Assembly (NCBI GenBank): GCA_009694835.1
Contig: SICC01000004.1
Span: 1 to 36,208, forward strand
Origin: Patescibacteria group bacterium
Lineage (GTDB): Bacteria; Patescibacteriota; SICC01
Direction of reading: 5' to 3'
Length of the DNA stretch: 36,208 bases
The notes under the pieces were generated by a model. That model worked only from the letters and a program-made list of their open reading frames with translations. It searched no databases and was not told the origin of the DNA. Positions 23,738 through 32,695 of this stretch are shown one piece after another (within the stretch, counting starts at the first letter, position 1; every line of letters begins with the position of its first letter). The translations under genes and the position numbers were made by a program.

Positions 23738-24346
23738 ATGCCTGACCTAGTACAAGAAATCGCCGCCAAGTACGTGAAGCCGAAATTCACTGATGTGAAG
23801 GTCGGCGATACCGTGCGTGTCTACACCACCGTCAAGGAAGGCAGCAAGACTCGCAGCCAGTTTTTTGAAGGCTTGGTGATTCGCCGCCGCGCTGGCGTCG
23901 GACCGGACGCCACGTTTACGGTCCGCCGAATTGCGTCTGGTGTTGGAGTTGAGCGTGTCTTCCCACTGCACTCGCCAATTATCACGGACGTTCAAGTTAT
24001 CCGCGGTGCTAAAGTCCGCCGGGCTCAGCTGCACTACATGCGTGAACGATCTGGTAAGAGTGCTCGTCTCAAAGAACAGCCAGTCAAAAAGGGTGAGCGC
24101 GATGTCTTGCATCCGTGGCTAAACGATACGGCCGCCGCTCCGGCTCCTAGCAAGGCTGCACCGGCTGCGTCACAATCAAAGGAGACGCCTGCCGCGAAAC
24201 CTGCTCCGAAGGCTGAAACTAAGAAACCTGAAGCCAAGACTGAAGATGCCAAACAGCCTGCCAAGCCAGAAGCCAAAACTGACGTCCGAAGTCAGATGTC
24301 TGACGTCAGTAAAAAGTCAAAAGACGCGAAACCCGAAGAAAAATAA
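23738..24346 (+). CDS. rplS: ribosomal protein L19 with long C-terminal extension
   Basis: L19 lies at the 30S-50S interface. Residues 1-117 are a standard L19: VKVGDTVRVYTTVKEGSKTR, FEGLVIRRR, GVERVFPLHSP and VRRAQLHYMRERSGKSARLKE. The remaining 85 residues are an Ala/Pro/Lys/Glu-rich disordered tail, far beyond the family's usual length of about 115-120. The tail ends in a Ser-rich part encoded by TCAGA/TCTGA-type palindromic sequence. A -10-like TAAGAT lies at 23708-23713. The 3' end overlaps the likely rnhB start by 101 bases. Confidence 0.96.
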   Translation: MPDLVQEIAAKYVKPKFTDVKVGDTVRVYTTVKEGSKTRSQFFEGLVIRRRAGVGPDATFTVRRIASGVGVERVFPLHSPIITDVQVIRGAKVRRAQLHYMRERSGKSARLKEQPVKKGERDVLHPWLNDTAAAPAPSKAAPAASQSKETPAAKPAPKAETKKPEAKTEDAKQPAKPEAKTDVRSQMSDVSKKSKDAKPEEK

Positions 24347-24971
24347 TCCGCCCGGTCGGGATCGCGAGCGATTCTGGCAGGAGAATGGCACCACCGTAGC
24401 CGGGATCGATGAAGTTGGTCGGGGAGCCTGGGCTGGTCCCTTAGTGTCGGCGGCAGTCATCTTGCCGGTCGAATGTGACTTGGCTGAGGTTCGTGATTCC
24501 AAACTACTCACGCCAAAGTCTCGCACTGAACTCAGTGAAGCCATTCACGATCAAGCGGTTGCAGTTGGTGTTGGTGTAGTTGAAGTCTCGGAATTGAATG
24601 AGCGTGGATTTTCCTGGGCGCTGAAAGAATGCGGAAGTCGGGCAATCGGAAGTCTTGAAACTACGCCGAGCAAAGTTTTATTGGATGGTCATCACAATTA
24701 CTTAGGAGCCGACTTCGAGTGCGAGACGATCGTTGGCGGTGACGCGACGGAACTGTGTATTGCGGCGGCGTCCGTTGTGGCTAAAGTCTATCGAGACAAT
24801 TTGATGGTTGAACTCGATGTGACCTATCCCGAATACGGATTTGCCAATCACAAAGGCTATGGAACTGCGGAGCATCAAAAAGCCTTAGCCGAACACGCGC
24901 CGACTGACATCCACCGTTCCCAGTGGAAGCCGATTCAGAAGCTGCTTGAGCAAGCGCGCCCGTCATCCTGA
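24246..24971 (+). CDS. rnhB: ribonuclease HII
   Basis: RNase HII removes misincorporated ribonucleotides from DNA. The domain begins at GIDEVGRGAWAGP, with the acidic catalytic pair D and E, and continues with RDSKLLTPKSR, ASVVAKVYRDNLM and NHKGYGTAEHQKAL. The start is uncertain. ATG 24246 is the only ordinary start codon before the domain, and gives about 50 extra low-complexity residues and a 101-base overlap with rplS. A CTG start nearer to the rplS end is possible. The RNase HII domain itself starts just after the rplS stop. The gene is followed by palindromic repeat copy F. Confidence 0.93.
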   Translation: MPNSLPSQKPKLTSEVRCLTSVKSQKTRNPKKNNPPGRDRERFWQENGTTVAGIDEVGRGAWAGPLVSAAVILPVECDLAEVRDSKLLTPKSRTELSEAIHDQAVAVGVGVVEVSELNERGFSWALKECGSRAIGSLETTPSKVLLDGHHNYLGADFECETIVGGDATELCIAAASVVAKVYRDNLMVELDVTYPEYGFANHKGYGTAEHQKALAEHAPTDIHRSQWKPIQKLLEQARPSS

Positions 24972-24985
24972 TTCACGTTAAAGCT

Positions 24986-25053
24986 GTCATTCCCGCGAAG
25001 GCGGGAATCAGTTGCACCTCGATACTGATCTCCGGGTCAAGCCCGAGGATGAC
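24986..25053. repeat. GTCAT/ATGAC palindromic intergenic repeat, copy F
   Basis: It starts GTCATTCCCGCGAAGGCGGG and ends CCCGAGGATGAC. Read on the opposite strand, copy G at 34888-34955 is the same 68-base sequence with only a handful of differences. It lies between rnhB and the yraN promoter. Confidence 0.88.
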
Positions 25054-25062
25054 AAGTTGGAG

Positions 25063-25068
25063 TAGAAT
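25063..25068 (+). promoter_or_regulatory. -10 hexamer of yraN, leaderless type
   Basis: TAGAAT is followed by six bases and ATG 25075. No Shine-Dalgarno site is present. Confidence 0.55.
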
Positions 25069-25074
25069 GTATGT

Positions 25075-25416
25075 ATGCAAAGCAAGCAACAACTAGGTGC
25101 GGCCGGCGAGGCTCGAGCTCGAAAGGCCTTGGAAGCTAAGGGCTATCAGTTCGTGGCCGCGAACGCTCGTACTCGATACGGCGAGATTGATTTAGTTATG
25201 CGCGATGGAGAAGCATTAGTATTCGTTGAGGTAAAAACCAGGCGAGGATTTGGGCAGGGGACACCCGAAGAAGCCGTGAATTATTGGAAGTTGCGACACA
25301 CGATTCGGGCGGCCGAACAGTACTGTCGCGAGTGGAAACATCGCGGACCGTGGCAGATCGACGTGGTGGCGATTGATCGAAACGGCGTGCGGCACGTTGA
25401 GAATGTGACCCAGTAG
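25075..25416 (+). CDS. yraN: UPF0102 (YraN) family endonuclease-like protein
   Basis: YraN proteins have a restriction-endonuclease-like fold and are common but poorly understood; some have been linked to DNA uptake or repair. The 113-residue protein has the family's KQQLGAAGEARARKALEAKG start and the nuclease motif GEIDLVMRDGEALVFVEVKTR, with E and D followed by E-x-K. It is complete at the usual length. It follows rnhB, a gene order also common in other bacteria. A hairpin lies 22 bases after the stop. Confidence 0.94.
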   Translation: MQSKQQLGAAGEARARKALEAKGYQFVAANARTRYGEIDLVMRDGEALVFVEVKTRRGFGQGTPEEAVNYWKLRHTIRAAEQYCREWKHRGPWQIDVVAIDRNGVRHVENVTQ

Positions 25417-25420
25417 GTGA

Positions 25421-25461
25421 TACACTTATTACCGTAATGGAGCCTCAAGCTCCTCTTTTTT
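25421..25461 (+). promoter_or_regulatory. nusA leader: promoter-proximal hairpin with T-tract
   Basis: TACACT (25421-25426) is a -10-like hexamer. GGAGC (25439-25443) pairs with GCTCC (25449-25453) around CTCAA, followed by TCTTTTTT (25454-25461). A transcript starting after the hexamer would enter this terminator-like hairpin at once. An ATG at 25437 opens a 17-codon frame (MEPQAPLFYV...) that spans the hairpin and ends inside nusA at 25490. It could be the yraN terminator, a nusA attenuator, or both. Confidence 0.55.
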
Positions 25462-25479
25462 ACGTCACTAAAGGCAACA

Positions 25480-27105
25480 ATGGACATTAATCCCAAACAA
25501 TTCATGGAGGCGATTGAGCAGATCGCCGAAGAACGGAAGATTCCGAAAGAGCGAATCCTCGAGACGGTCGAAGCGGCTATCGCCGCGGCCTATCGCAAGG
25601 ACTTTGGTCATCCGGAACAGCACGTTCGTGCCAAGCTGAATCCTGAGACCGGCGAGACCGAGCTCTACTTGGTGTATGACATTGTGGCCAAGAAAGACGA
25701 CGTTGAGAATGAGCACACTCAAATCACCGTCGCGGAGGCCAAGAAGAAAGGTGCCAAGACACCGAAGACTGGCGAGGAATACGTTGAGAAGGTGAAACCG
25801 CCGGAAGGTTTCGGGCGTATCGCTGCGCAGACTGCCAAGCAGGTCATCATCCAACGTATCCGTGAAGTCGAGCGGGAAATTGTCCGTGACGAATTCTCTG
25901 ACCGCACCGGCGAGCTGATGACTGGTTCTGTGCAACGGATTGAAGGCCGCAACGTCTTCGTGGAAGTCGGTCGGGCGATCGGCGTGATGGGACCAGACGA
26001 CCAGATTCAGAGCGAACGCTACTATATTGGTCAACGGTTGCGCGTGATGCTGAAGGAAGTCGATCCGGAAGGCCGCGGTGCTCAGCTAATCCTGACTCGC
26101 TCACACCCTGACTTCGTCCGCCGTCTGTTCGAACTGGAAGTTCCGGAAATCCACGCCGGTACGGTCGAGATTAAATCAGTCGCTCGTGAAGCCGGCGTTC
26201 GGTCTAAGGTGGCCGTGGCTTCGAACCAGGAAGGTGTTGACCCAGTCGGTACCTGTGTCGGTCAACGCGGCACTCGCGTCCAGGCCATCATGGCCGAGCT
26301 TGGCGAAGAGAAAATCGACATCGTTCTCTTCGATGAGGATGACGTGACCTACATCACCAACGCCTTGAGCCCGGCCAAGATCTCCAAGATCACGCTCGAT
26401 AAAAAAACGGATACGGCCAGCATTAACGTGGCTGACGATCAGCTATCATTGGCTATCGGCCGCGGCGGACAGAACGTTCGCTTGGCTGGAGAATTGACTG
26501 GTTGGCAGCTCGACATCGAAAAGAGTGATTCTCAGAAGAAGGCCGAGGCTGAAGCGGCTACCTCTGATGATGAGTCGGGTGTAGTTGCCAGTATCCCGAT
26601 GGCCAAGGTCGAGGGCGTGACCGAAGACGAAGCTAAAGCCTTTGATGCCGCCAAGATCGGTACGGCCCAGCACGCCGCGGCTGCCAGCGATGAAGAGTTA
26701 GCCAAGGTCGAAGGCGTTGAAGACGAACGCAAGAAAGAAATTCTCCAAGCTGCCGCCCAAGCCGTAAGCGAATCGATTGAGCCAGAACCAACTCAGGCAG
26801 CCGAGGAGCCAAAGAAGGAAGAAGCTTCAGAAGAACCGAAAGAAGAGCCAGCCGAAGCAGAGGAACCGGAGAAGGAGGCGGAAGTAACGGAAGAACCAGC
26901 TGAAGAAAAGGCTAAAAAGCCAGCCGAAGAGCCCAAGGAAGAAGCCAAGCCTGCCAAGACTACTGAAGGGCCGGCCAAAACTGACGAAAAGCCGGACGAA
27001 GCCAAGGATGTTCCTGAAGAAAAGCCGGAAGAGCCAGCTAAAGAGGCGGGAGATGACTCCAAAGACGAATCATCCGATTCTGACGACCCTGGGGACAGTA
27101 AGTAG
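25480..27105 (+). CDS. nusA: transcription termination/antitermination factor NusA
   Basis: NusA binds RNA polymerase and controls pausing, termination and antitermination. Residues 1-135 are the polymerase-binding N-terminal domain (MDINPKQFMEAIEQIAEERK). An S1 domain follows (RTGELMTGSVQRIEGRNVFVE region). Two KH domains contain CVGQRGTRVQ and AIGRGGQNVRLA, both with intact GxxG. A single helix-hairpin-helix segment (VEGVTEDEAKAF) is followed by about 120 residues rich in Glu, Pro, Lys and Ala, ending DDSKDESSDSDDPGDSK. The acidic tail is longer than usual. AAAGG precedes the ATG. Upstream is an attenuator-like hairpin, and rimP is not next to it. Confidence 0.97.
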   Translation: MDINPKQFMEAIEQIAEERKIPKERILETVEAAIAAAYRKDFGHPEQHVRAKLNPETGETELYLVYDIVAKKDDVENEHTQITVAEAKKKGAKTPKTGEEYVEKVKPPEGFGRIAAQTAKQVIIQRIREVEREIVRDEFSDRTGELMTGSVQRIEGRNVFVEVGRAIGVMGPDDQIQSERYYIGQRLRVMLKEVDPEGRGAQLILTRSHPDFVRRLFELEVPEIHAGTVEIKSVAREAGVRSKVAVASNQEGVDPVGTCVGQRGTRVQAIMAELGEEKIDIVLFDEDDVTYITNALSPAKISKITLDKKTDTASINVADDQLSLAIGRGGQNVRLAGELTGWQLDIEKSDSQKKAEAEAATSDDESGVVASIPMAKVEGVTEDEAKAFDAAKIGTAQHAAAASDEELAKVEGVEDERKKEILQAAAQAVSESIEPEPTQAAEEPKKEEASEEPKEEPAEAEEPEKEAEVTEEPAEEKAKKPAEEPKEEAKPAKTTEGPAKTDEKPDEAKDVPEEKPEEPAKEAGDDSKDESSDSDDPGDSK

Positions 27106-27127
27106 CGCAGCAGAGCGATTTCTCGAC

Positions 27128-27165
27128 TTGACGACTCTATTTGACTTGCTACACTTTGCTATACT
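27128..27165 (+). promoter_or_regulatory. tandem promoters of clpC
   Basis: Promoter one is TTGACG (27128-27133) and TACACT (27150-27155) with a 16-base spacer. Promoter two is an extended -10, TG-C-TATACT (27157-27165). Both leave a long leader of about 130 bases before the clpC ATG. No CIRCE or CtsR-type operator was seen. Confidence 0.6.
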
Positions 27166-27216
27166 TGTACTGAGTGACCCAAACGGGCACCCAAACAAAA
27201 ACATGACAACCCGCTA

Positions 27217-27250
27217 AAAATATAGACCCTTCCCGACGAAGGCATATTTT
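27217..27250 (+). other. clpC 5'UTR nested hairpin
   Basis: AAAATAT (27217-27223) pairs with ATATTTT (27244-27250), and inside it CCTTC (27228-27232) pairs with GAAGG (27238-27242) around CCGAC. The A/T-rich outer stem with a G/C-poor interior would melt on heating; an RNA thermometer is one possibility, and a terminator another since TTTTG ends the stem. Confidence 0.55.
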
Positions 27251-27302
27251 GTAACCCCAAGCAATCCAAACATCACCCCGACGCATAAAGGAGACTCAAT
27301 TC

Positions 27303-29834
27303 ATGCAAAGCGAACATTTCGAGAAATTTACTAAGAACGCCAAGTTAGCGCTCACTTCGGCTCAGAAGGCTGCCCGCGCGATGGGCGAAGCTTATATTGG
27401 CACGGAGCACATTCTGGTCGGTTTAGTGTCTAATCCAGAAGCCCTGGCGGCTGAGATTCTCGAAGGGCATGCCGTCACGCTTGAGAAAGTCCAGTTGGCT
27501 CTCAGTTTTTCCTCAAAGTCCCGCTACAGCTCTGGTGGATCCGGTCTGACTGACCCGGCCAAGAAGGTGATTGAGAAGGGTGTCGCCATGGCCGCTCGTC
27601 ACCAGCACTACTATGTCGGTACTGAGCACTTATTACTCGGCATCTTGTCCGATAAGAACACCAAGGCCTACTCAATTTTGGAAGAACTGGGAGCCGATCC
27701 GGAGCGCATCAAGTCGCAAGTGATGAACTTATTCCGTCACACCGGAGGTGACCAGCAACCGGGAACGACCACACCATCCGCTCGCTATAGTTCAGACGAT
27801 CAACCAGTTACGCCAAGCGGCGGAACGGTCAAGAAATCATCTGACAAGAAAAAAGGAAACACGCCGGCACTTGACTACTTCTCAACCGATCTCACTGAAT
27901 TAGCCCAGCAGAAGAAACTAGACCCGGTCATTGGTCGCGACAAGGAAGTTCAACGAGTGATTCAGATTCTCGGACGACGAACCAAGAACAACCCAGTCTT
28001 AATCGGTGAGCCAGGAATCGGTAAGACGGCAATTGTTGAAGGATTAGCCGAACGAATTATTGACGAACAAGTTCCGGAAGCTTTGCACGGTAAACGCATT
28101 CTGGCCCTCGACCTACCGTTGATGGTTGCCGGTACCAAGTACCGTGGTGAATTCGAAGAACGCGTCAAACAAGTTATCGACGAACTGAAGAAGCAGGAAG
28201 AAATTATCATCTTTATCGACGAGCTCCACACCATTGTGGGTGCCGGAGCGGCTGAAGGTTCGATGGACGCCGCCCAGATTCTCAAGCCAGCTCTGGCCCG
28301 CGGTGAAATCCAAACCATCGGAGCCACCACGCTCGACGAATATCGTAAGCATATCGAGAAGGACGCCGCTCTGGAGCGACGCTTCCAGCCCGTTCACGTC
28401 AAAGAACCGACCGAGGAAGAGACCGTGGCTGTTCTCAAGGGACTTCGAAAGAATTATGAAGATCATCACGGCGTAGAAATTACTGATGACGCGATTGCCA
28501 CGGCCGTTCAATTATCGACACGCTATATTGCTGACCGATTCTTGCCGGACAAGGCTATCGACTTGATTGATGAAGCCGCTTCGGCCGGACGACTCCGTGA
28601 AGGCGGTATGACGCCGGAATTGAAGAAACTTAAAGCCGAACTCGAAGAGCTTAACCAGCAGAAGGAAGCGGCCGTCGAGAACCAAGATTACGATCTGGCT
28701 AGCCAGCTCCGCGCCAAAGCCGATGGCGTTCGCAAGAAACTTCGCGTCAGCAGCGGTGGTGAGAAGAAAATCCTGGTTACGCCGGAAAACATCGCTCAGG
28801 TGGTCGGTCAGTGGACGGGCATCCCGGTCACTCGACTGGTTAAGGCCGAAGCCGACAACCTCGCTCAACTGGAGAAGAAGATGAAGGATCACATTGTGGG
28901 GCAATCCGAAGCCGTCAGTGCGGTCTCACGTTCCATCCGGCGCAGCCGGGTCGGCATTGCTAGCCCGAAACGACCGATGGGCTCATTTATCTTTCTCGGA
29001 CCGACCGGCGTTGGTAAAACTGAACTGGTGAAAGTGCTGGCTAAGGAAGTCTTCGGTTCCGAAGAGAATCTGATTAAGATCGACATGTCTGAATTCATGG
29101 AACGTCACAACGTTTCGCGACTGGTCGGCTCACCGCCGGGCTACGTTGGATACGAAGAAGGCGGTAAATTGACCGAACAAATTCGCCGCAATCCATACTC
29201 GGTGGTGCTACTCGACGAAATAGAGAAAGCTCACCCAGAAGTATTCAACATCCTGCTCCAGATTATGGAAGACGGTGTGCTGAGCGATGCTAAGGGACGC
29301 AAAGTCGACTTCCGAAACACCATCATCATCCTGACTTCGAACGTCGGGGCGGCTGAATTGCAAAAGACGGCCAATCTCGGATTTCGAGCCACCAGCCAGG
29401 AAGACGAAACATTTGAGCATAAGTACGAGGAGATGAAGCAGCGCGTATTGGAGCAACTCCGTGAGCAGTTCAAGCCAGAGTTTTTGAATCGACTCGACCA
29501 AATCGTAGTATTCAAACCGCTGACTCGCGGTGACGTTTCTAAGATTGTTGACTTGCAGCTGAACGAACTCGCTCAGCGTTTGAAAGAGAAAGATCTCAAA
29601 TTGACACTCGATACCAAGGCCAAGGAAGCCTTGATTGAACGCGGCTTCGATCCGAAGTATGGTGCTCGTCCGGTCCGCCGGGCTATCCAGGATGATTTGG
29701 AAGACCCCATGGCGGAGCAATTACTCTCCGGAAAGATTAAGGAAGGCGATCGCGTGCGGATTGGATTCACCAAGGACGCCTTCACGTTTACGCCGACCAA
29801 AGCCAAAGTGAAGAAACCGGCTGCGAAAAAGTAA
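27303..29834 (+). CDS. clpC: ATP-dependent Clp protease ATP-binding subunit ClpC
   Basis: ClpC is a Hsp100 unfoldase that feeds proteins to ClpP. The 843-residue protein has an N-terminal double Clp_N repeat ([20 protein letters not shown]). The first AAA+ domain has Walker A GEPGIGKT at 235-242. A UVR-like middle segment ([20 protein letters not shown]) follows. The second AAA+ domain has GPTGVGKT at 566-573. The LGF tripeptide after ANLGFRA in domain two matches the loop that docks onto ClpP. AAAGGAG precedes the ATG. Unlike many genes here it has a long leader and tandem promoters, consistent with stress regulation. Confidence 0.98.
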   Translation: MQSEHFEKFTKNAKLALTSAQKAARAMGEAYIGTEHILVGLVSNPEALAAEILEGHAVTLEKVQLALSFSSKSRYSSGGSGLTDPAKKVIEKGVAMAARHQHYYVGTEHLLLGILSDKNTKAYSILEELGADPERIKSQVMNLFRHTGGDQQPGTTTPSARYSSDDQPVTPSGGTVKKSSDKKKGNTPALDYFSTDLTELAQQKKLDPVIGRDKEVQRVIQILGRRTKNNPVLIGEPGIGKTAIVEGLAERIIDEQVPEALHGKRILALDLPLMVAGTKYRGEFEERVKQVIDELKKQEEIIIFIDELHTIVGAGAAEGSMDAAQILKPALARGEIQTIGATTLDEYRKHIEKDAALERRFQPVHVKEPTEEETVAVLKGLRKNYEDHHGVEITDDAIATAVQLSTRYIADRFLPDKAIDLIDEAASAGRLREGGMTPELKKLKAELEELNQQKEAAVENQDYDLASQLRAKADGVRKKLRVSSGGEKKILVTPENIAQVVGQWTGIPVTRLVKAEADNLAQLEKKMKDHIVGQSEAVSAVSRSIRRSRVGIASPKRPMGSFIFLGPTGVGKTELVKVLAKEVFGSEENLIKIDMSEFMERHNVSRLVGSPPGYVGYEEGGKLTEQIRRNPYSVVLLDEIEKAHPEVFNILLQIMEDGVLSDAKGRKVDFRNTIIILTSNVGAAELQKTANLGFRATSQEDETFEHKYEEMKQRVLEQLREQFKPEFLNRLDQIVVFKPLTRGDVSKIVDLQLNELAQRLKEKDLKLTLDTKAKEALIERGFDPKYGARPVRRAIQDDLEDPMAEQLLSGKIKEGDRVRIGFTKDAFTFTPTKAKVKKPAAKK

Positions 29835-29851
29835 GAAACCGTTAATCGTTG

Positions 29852-29878
29852 AGAGCCTGGTACACACCAGGCTCTTTG
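29852..29878 (+). terminator. hairpin after clpC
   Basis: AGAGCCTGGT (29852-29861) pairs perfectly with ACCAGGCTCT (29866-29875) around ACAC, with TT following. The stem is strong but the T-tract is short, so termination may be partial or rho-assisted. Confidence 0.7.
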
Positions 29879-29889
29879 CGTATACGGTG

Positions 29890-29895
29890 TAAAAT
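29890..29895 (+). promoter_or_regulatory. -10 hexamer of radA, leaderless type
   Basis: TAAAAT is followed by six bases and ATG 29902. No Shine-Dalgarno site is present. Confidence 0.55.
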
Positions 29896-29901
29896 TAAGC
29901 T

Positions 29902-31281
29902 ATGCCAAAAACGGCTACGAAATATATTTGCAACGAGTGCGCGGCGGAACAGTCCAAATGGGCTGGCCGCTGCCCAGATTGTGGCGCTTGGAACAGCCTA
30001 GAAGAGACAGTGGTCGCCGTTGTCGGTAAGAGTACAGCGGCTCGGGGTCGCGCCACCGGCTCAATAGTCGAACCGGTTTCTCTACCGAAACCGACCAAAG
30101 CCGGATCGGGCGATCGTATTGCCACCGGCTCAGCTGAGTTTGATCGGGTTCTCGGTACGGGAATTGTCCCGGGAGCAGTTGTGCTTGTCGGTGGCGAACC
30201 AGGAATTGGCAAGTCTACCTTATTGCTTCAAGTGGCAGCCGCGGTTGCCGGTGACGGAACGGTACTTTATGTATCTGGTGAAGAATCTGCTGAACAAATT
30301 GCGTTGCGGGCCGAACGGCTTGGCGTCGGCTCTGACAGTTTGAAGATTGCCGGCACTACGCAAACCGAAGACGTGGCGGCGACCGTAGCGGCCATGCAGC
30401 CAAGGTTAGTGATTGTCGACTCAATCCAAACCTTAGTAACCGATCAGTTCTCATCCAGTGCTGGCAGTGTGGCTCAAGTCCGCGAATCGGCCGCTCGGCT
30501 CCAAGCCGTAGCCAAAGCCCACCGTGTGCCAGTCATCCTGGTGGGTCATGTGACTAAGGAAGGCTCGCTGGCCGGTCCGAAAGTGCTCGAGCATGTGGTT
30601 GACGTGGTGTTGTCACTGGAAGGGGAACGGTTCCACGGTCATCGCTTGCTCCGCGGTGCCAAGAACCGGTTTGGTCCGACCGATGAAGTCGGTGTATTCG
30701 AAATGCGCGAAGACGGCCTCCAAGACGTCAGCGATCCAGCTGGACTATTTGTGGACCCGGAAACGGCTGATGCGTCCGGAACGGCTGTAGCAGCCGTGCT
30801 GGAAGGCAGTCGAGCCTTGTTGGTCGAAGTCCAAGCGCTTTCTGTTCCGAGTAGCTTTGGGTATCCCAAACGAACCTCGAGCGGCTATGACTTGAATAAG
30901 CTTCACCTCATTGCGGCCGTCCTCATGCGACACGCGGGATTGAAAGTCGACACACTAGACTTATATCTGAACGTTTCCGGGGGCTATCGGTTGCAGGAAC
31001 CAGCCGGTGACTTGGCGGTCGCGCTGGCGATTGCCGGGGCCTCAACCAATCGCCGAACCATACCGCGCAGTGTAGCCATCGGTGAAGTTGGTCTGTCTGG
31101 CGAAATCAGATCAGTGGGCGGACTGGAACGACGACTGACGGAAGCCAAGCGGGCCGGCGTGAAACTGGCGATTATTCCGAAACGAGGCGCGAAGATCAAA
31201 GCTCCTGCCGGCATGAAGGTCGTTCCGGTCGGTTCTATTAAAGAAGCCATCGCAGCCGGACTAGAATCGGTCAAGCCATGA
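29902..31281 (+). CDS. radA: DNA repair protein RadA
   Basis: RadA (Sms) is a hexameric helicase that promotes branch migration in recombination. The 459-residue protein has a zinc finger with Cys at 10, 13, 24 and 27. Walker A is GEPGIGKS at 98-105. The RadA-specific KNRFG lies at 254-258. The C-terminal third is a Lon-protease-like domain (LYLNVSGGYRLQEPAGDLAVAL), with the inactive site typical of RadA. It overlaps the next gene as ATGA. The neighbouring PIN-TRAM gene is also next to radA in Bacillus, but there disA lies between. Confidence 0.97.
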   Translation: MPKTATKYICNECAAEQSKWAGRCPDCGAWNSLEETVVAVVGKSTAARGRATGSIVEPVSLPKPTKAGSGDRIATGSAEFDRVLGTGIVPGAVVLVGGEPGIGKSTLLLQVAAAVAGDGTVLYVSGEESAEQIALRAERLGVGSDSLKIAGTTQTEDVAATVAAMQPRLVIVDSIQTLVTDQFSSSAGSVAQVRESAARLQAVAKAHRVPVILVGHVTKEGSLAGPKVLEHVVDVVLSLEGERFHGHRLLRGAKNRFGPTDEVGVFEMREDGLQDVSDPAGLFVDPETADASGTAVAAVLEGSRALLVEVQALSVPSSFGYPKRTSSGYDLNKLHLIAAVLMRHAGLKVDTLDLYLNVSGGYRLQEPAGDLAVALAIAGASTNRRTIPRSVAIGEVGLSGEIRSVGGLERRLTEAKRAGVKLAIIPKRGAKIKAPAGMKVVPVGSIKEAIAAGLESVKP

Positions 31282-32204
31282 ATTATCAATTGATTATCGT
31301 TATCGCACTGCTGATTGTGGCCACCTTGGTGGTTACGGCGCGCATCGTCCGTCATCGAACCAAATCATTACTCACGACGTTTGTTGGCGTGCTGGTTGGT
31401 CTGGTTGTTGGGGCGTTGCTCTCATTGCCGCTCGCTAGTTTGCCGTCGCCGTACAGCGAAGTAATGCCGATTACCGTTACCCTGATCGCGGCCATCATGT
31501 TCGGGACCCTGTTTGCCGCTCGCGGGACGCTGTTCGTATCCTTTCTCTACCAGGCCGTGACCGGACGCGGTGCCGCAGCTCCAGATGCCCGAGAGATTGT
31601 GGTTGATACGAGCGCCATCATTGACGGGCGAATCGCCGAAATTGCCAAGACGGGATTTCTGTTTGGAACATTACTCATCCCCCGAGTTGTCTTAGAGGAA
31701 CTCCAAAACATTGCTGATTCATCTGAACCGCTACGGCGCGGCAAAGGCCGCCGCGGACTGGAAGTCTTAGCATCCCTTGAGAAAAGCAGCGGAGTGGCCG
31801 TCGAGATCATTGAGACTCCGACACGGGCCAAAGCCGTCGACGCCAAGCTGGTGCAAATTGCCAAGCAGCGCGGCGCGGCCATCATGACCACCGATTACAA
31901 CTTGAATCGGGTGGCGGAGATTGAACGAGTAAGCGTCTTGAACGTCAACGAACTCGCGAACGGATTGCGTCCACCAGTACTCCCGGGAGAAGAATTGATT
32001 GTGAACGTCGTCGACAAAGGCCGTGAGAAAAGCCAGGGCGTCGGGTACTTACCAGACGGCACCATGATCGTGGTAGAACGCGGCGACAAACTGGTTGGTC
32101 AAGAAGTTACCACCACGGTCAGTCGGTCGTTACAGACGGTGGCGGGAAAGATGGTGTTCGTGACGCCAAAGGGCCGCAGCAAGCCTAAAGCCCAGTCGAA
32201 ATAG
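31278..32204 (+). CDS. membrane PIN-TRAM domain protein (YacL-like)
   Basis: The 308-residue protein has several N-terminal membrane helices (about 2-22, 33-56 and 66-96). A PIN nuclease-like domain follows: VVDTSAIIDGRI from 108 with D110, then a second acidic cluster, MTTDYNLNRVA near 210. A TRAM RNA-binding domain follows (ELIVNVVDKGREKSQGVGYLPDGTMIVV) and a basic tail. This is the YacL family, whose members are inferred RNases of unknown target. It is translationally coupled to radA by ATGA. Its 3' end overlaps the convergent gene at 32185 by 20 bases. Confidence 0.94.
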   Translation: MNYQLIIVIALLIVATLVVTARIVRHRTKSLLTTFVGVLVGLVVGALLSLPLASLPSPYSEVMPITVTLIAAIMFGTLFAARGTLFVSFLYQAVTGRGAAAPDAREIVVDTSAIIDGRIAEIAKTGFLFGTLLIPRVVLEELQNIADSSEPLRRGKGRRGLEVLASLEKSSGVAVEIIETPTRAKAVDAKLVQIAKQRGAAIMTTDYNLNRVAEIERVSVLNVNELANGLRPPVLPGEELIVNVVDKGREKSQGVGYLPDGTMIVVERGDKLVGQEVTTTVSRSLQTVAGKMVFVTPKGRSKPKAQSK

Positions 32205-32649
32205 CCCACTCGAGGTGGTATTCGACAACATCTTGTATATGAACAGTCGATTGAGGACCCGACTTGCGTTCAGTGATTACATCCTTGGCGTACCAAAGGG
32301 ATTGGCCGATCGACTTAGCATTCCAACGTGCCAATCGATATTCGCGGTGAAAATCAATAAAATCTGCTAGCCTATCATCCGCCTGCTTGGATTGGGCCAT
32401 TGCCTCAGCTTGCTCTTCCATCGGTCGCGCTGTCGAAGTCTTACCTTGTTTTTCGGTCGCTTCCTTTGCGTACCAGCCGTACATTTCAAATAGTTGGGTA
32501 CCTTCAACTATGTCGGAAGTTGGATGGCGGACAATTGCCTCTGGCTCGTCAAACTTCCCAAAGCAATCGGGCGGCATATCGGATGGCATTAGAGATTTTG
32601 CCGGGCGCTGATCAAGCAGAGAATCCCGAAGGTATTCAGTACGTTTCAT
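32185..32649 (-). CDS. hypothetical protein, about 154 aa
   Basis: I do not recognise this protein. It is soluble, hydrophilic and probably helical, rich in Glu, Ala, Lys and Arg, with tryptophans near the C terminus (RWNAKSIGQSLWYAKD). The start may be ATG 32649 (MKRTEYL) or GTG 32667 six codons earlier; neither has a Shine-Dalgarno site, and a TATGAG hexamer lies about 18 bases before the ATG. It is divergent from tgt, with 46 bases between the start codons, and overlaps the 3' end of the PIN-TRAM gene by 20 bases. Confidence 0.7.
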   Translation of the reverse strand: MKRTEYLRDSLLDQRPAKSLMPSDMPPDCFGKFDEPEAIVRHPTSDIVEGTQLFEMYGWYAKEATEKQGKTSTARPMEEQAEAMAQSKQADDRLADFIDFHREYRLARWNAKSIGQSLWYAKDVITERKSGPQSTVHIQDVVEYHLEWAISTGL

Positions 32650-32681
32650 AGGTAACCAATGAATCACTCATAGCCACGGAG

Positions 32682-32687
32682 TATACT
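32682..32687 (+). promoter_or_regulatory. -10 hexamer of tgt
   Basis: TATACT ends eight bases before ATG 32696. It lies within the 46-base divergent interval shared with the minus-strand gene. Confidence 0.6.
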
Positions 32688-32695
32688 GGCATAGT

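Noticed and set aside
27008-27217. Frame overlapping the 3' end of nusA and the clpC promoters
   Set aside because: It is mostly an out-of-frame shadow of the nusA acidic tail and runs over both clpC promoters.
27166-27302. CIRCE or CtsR operator before clpC
   Set aside because: Neither the GCACTC-N9-GAGTGC dyad nor tandem GGTCAAA heptamers were seen. GAGTG occurs only once, without its partner.
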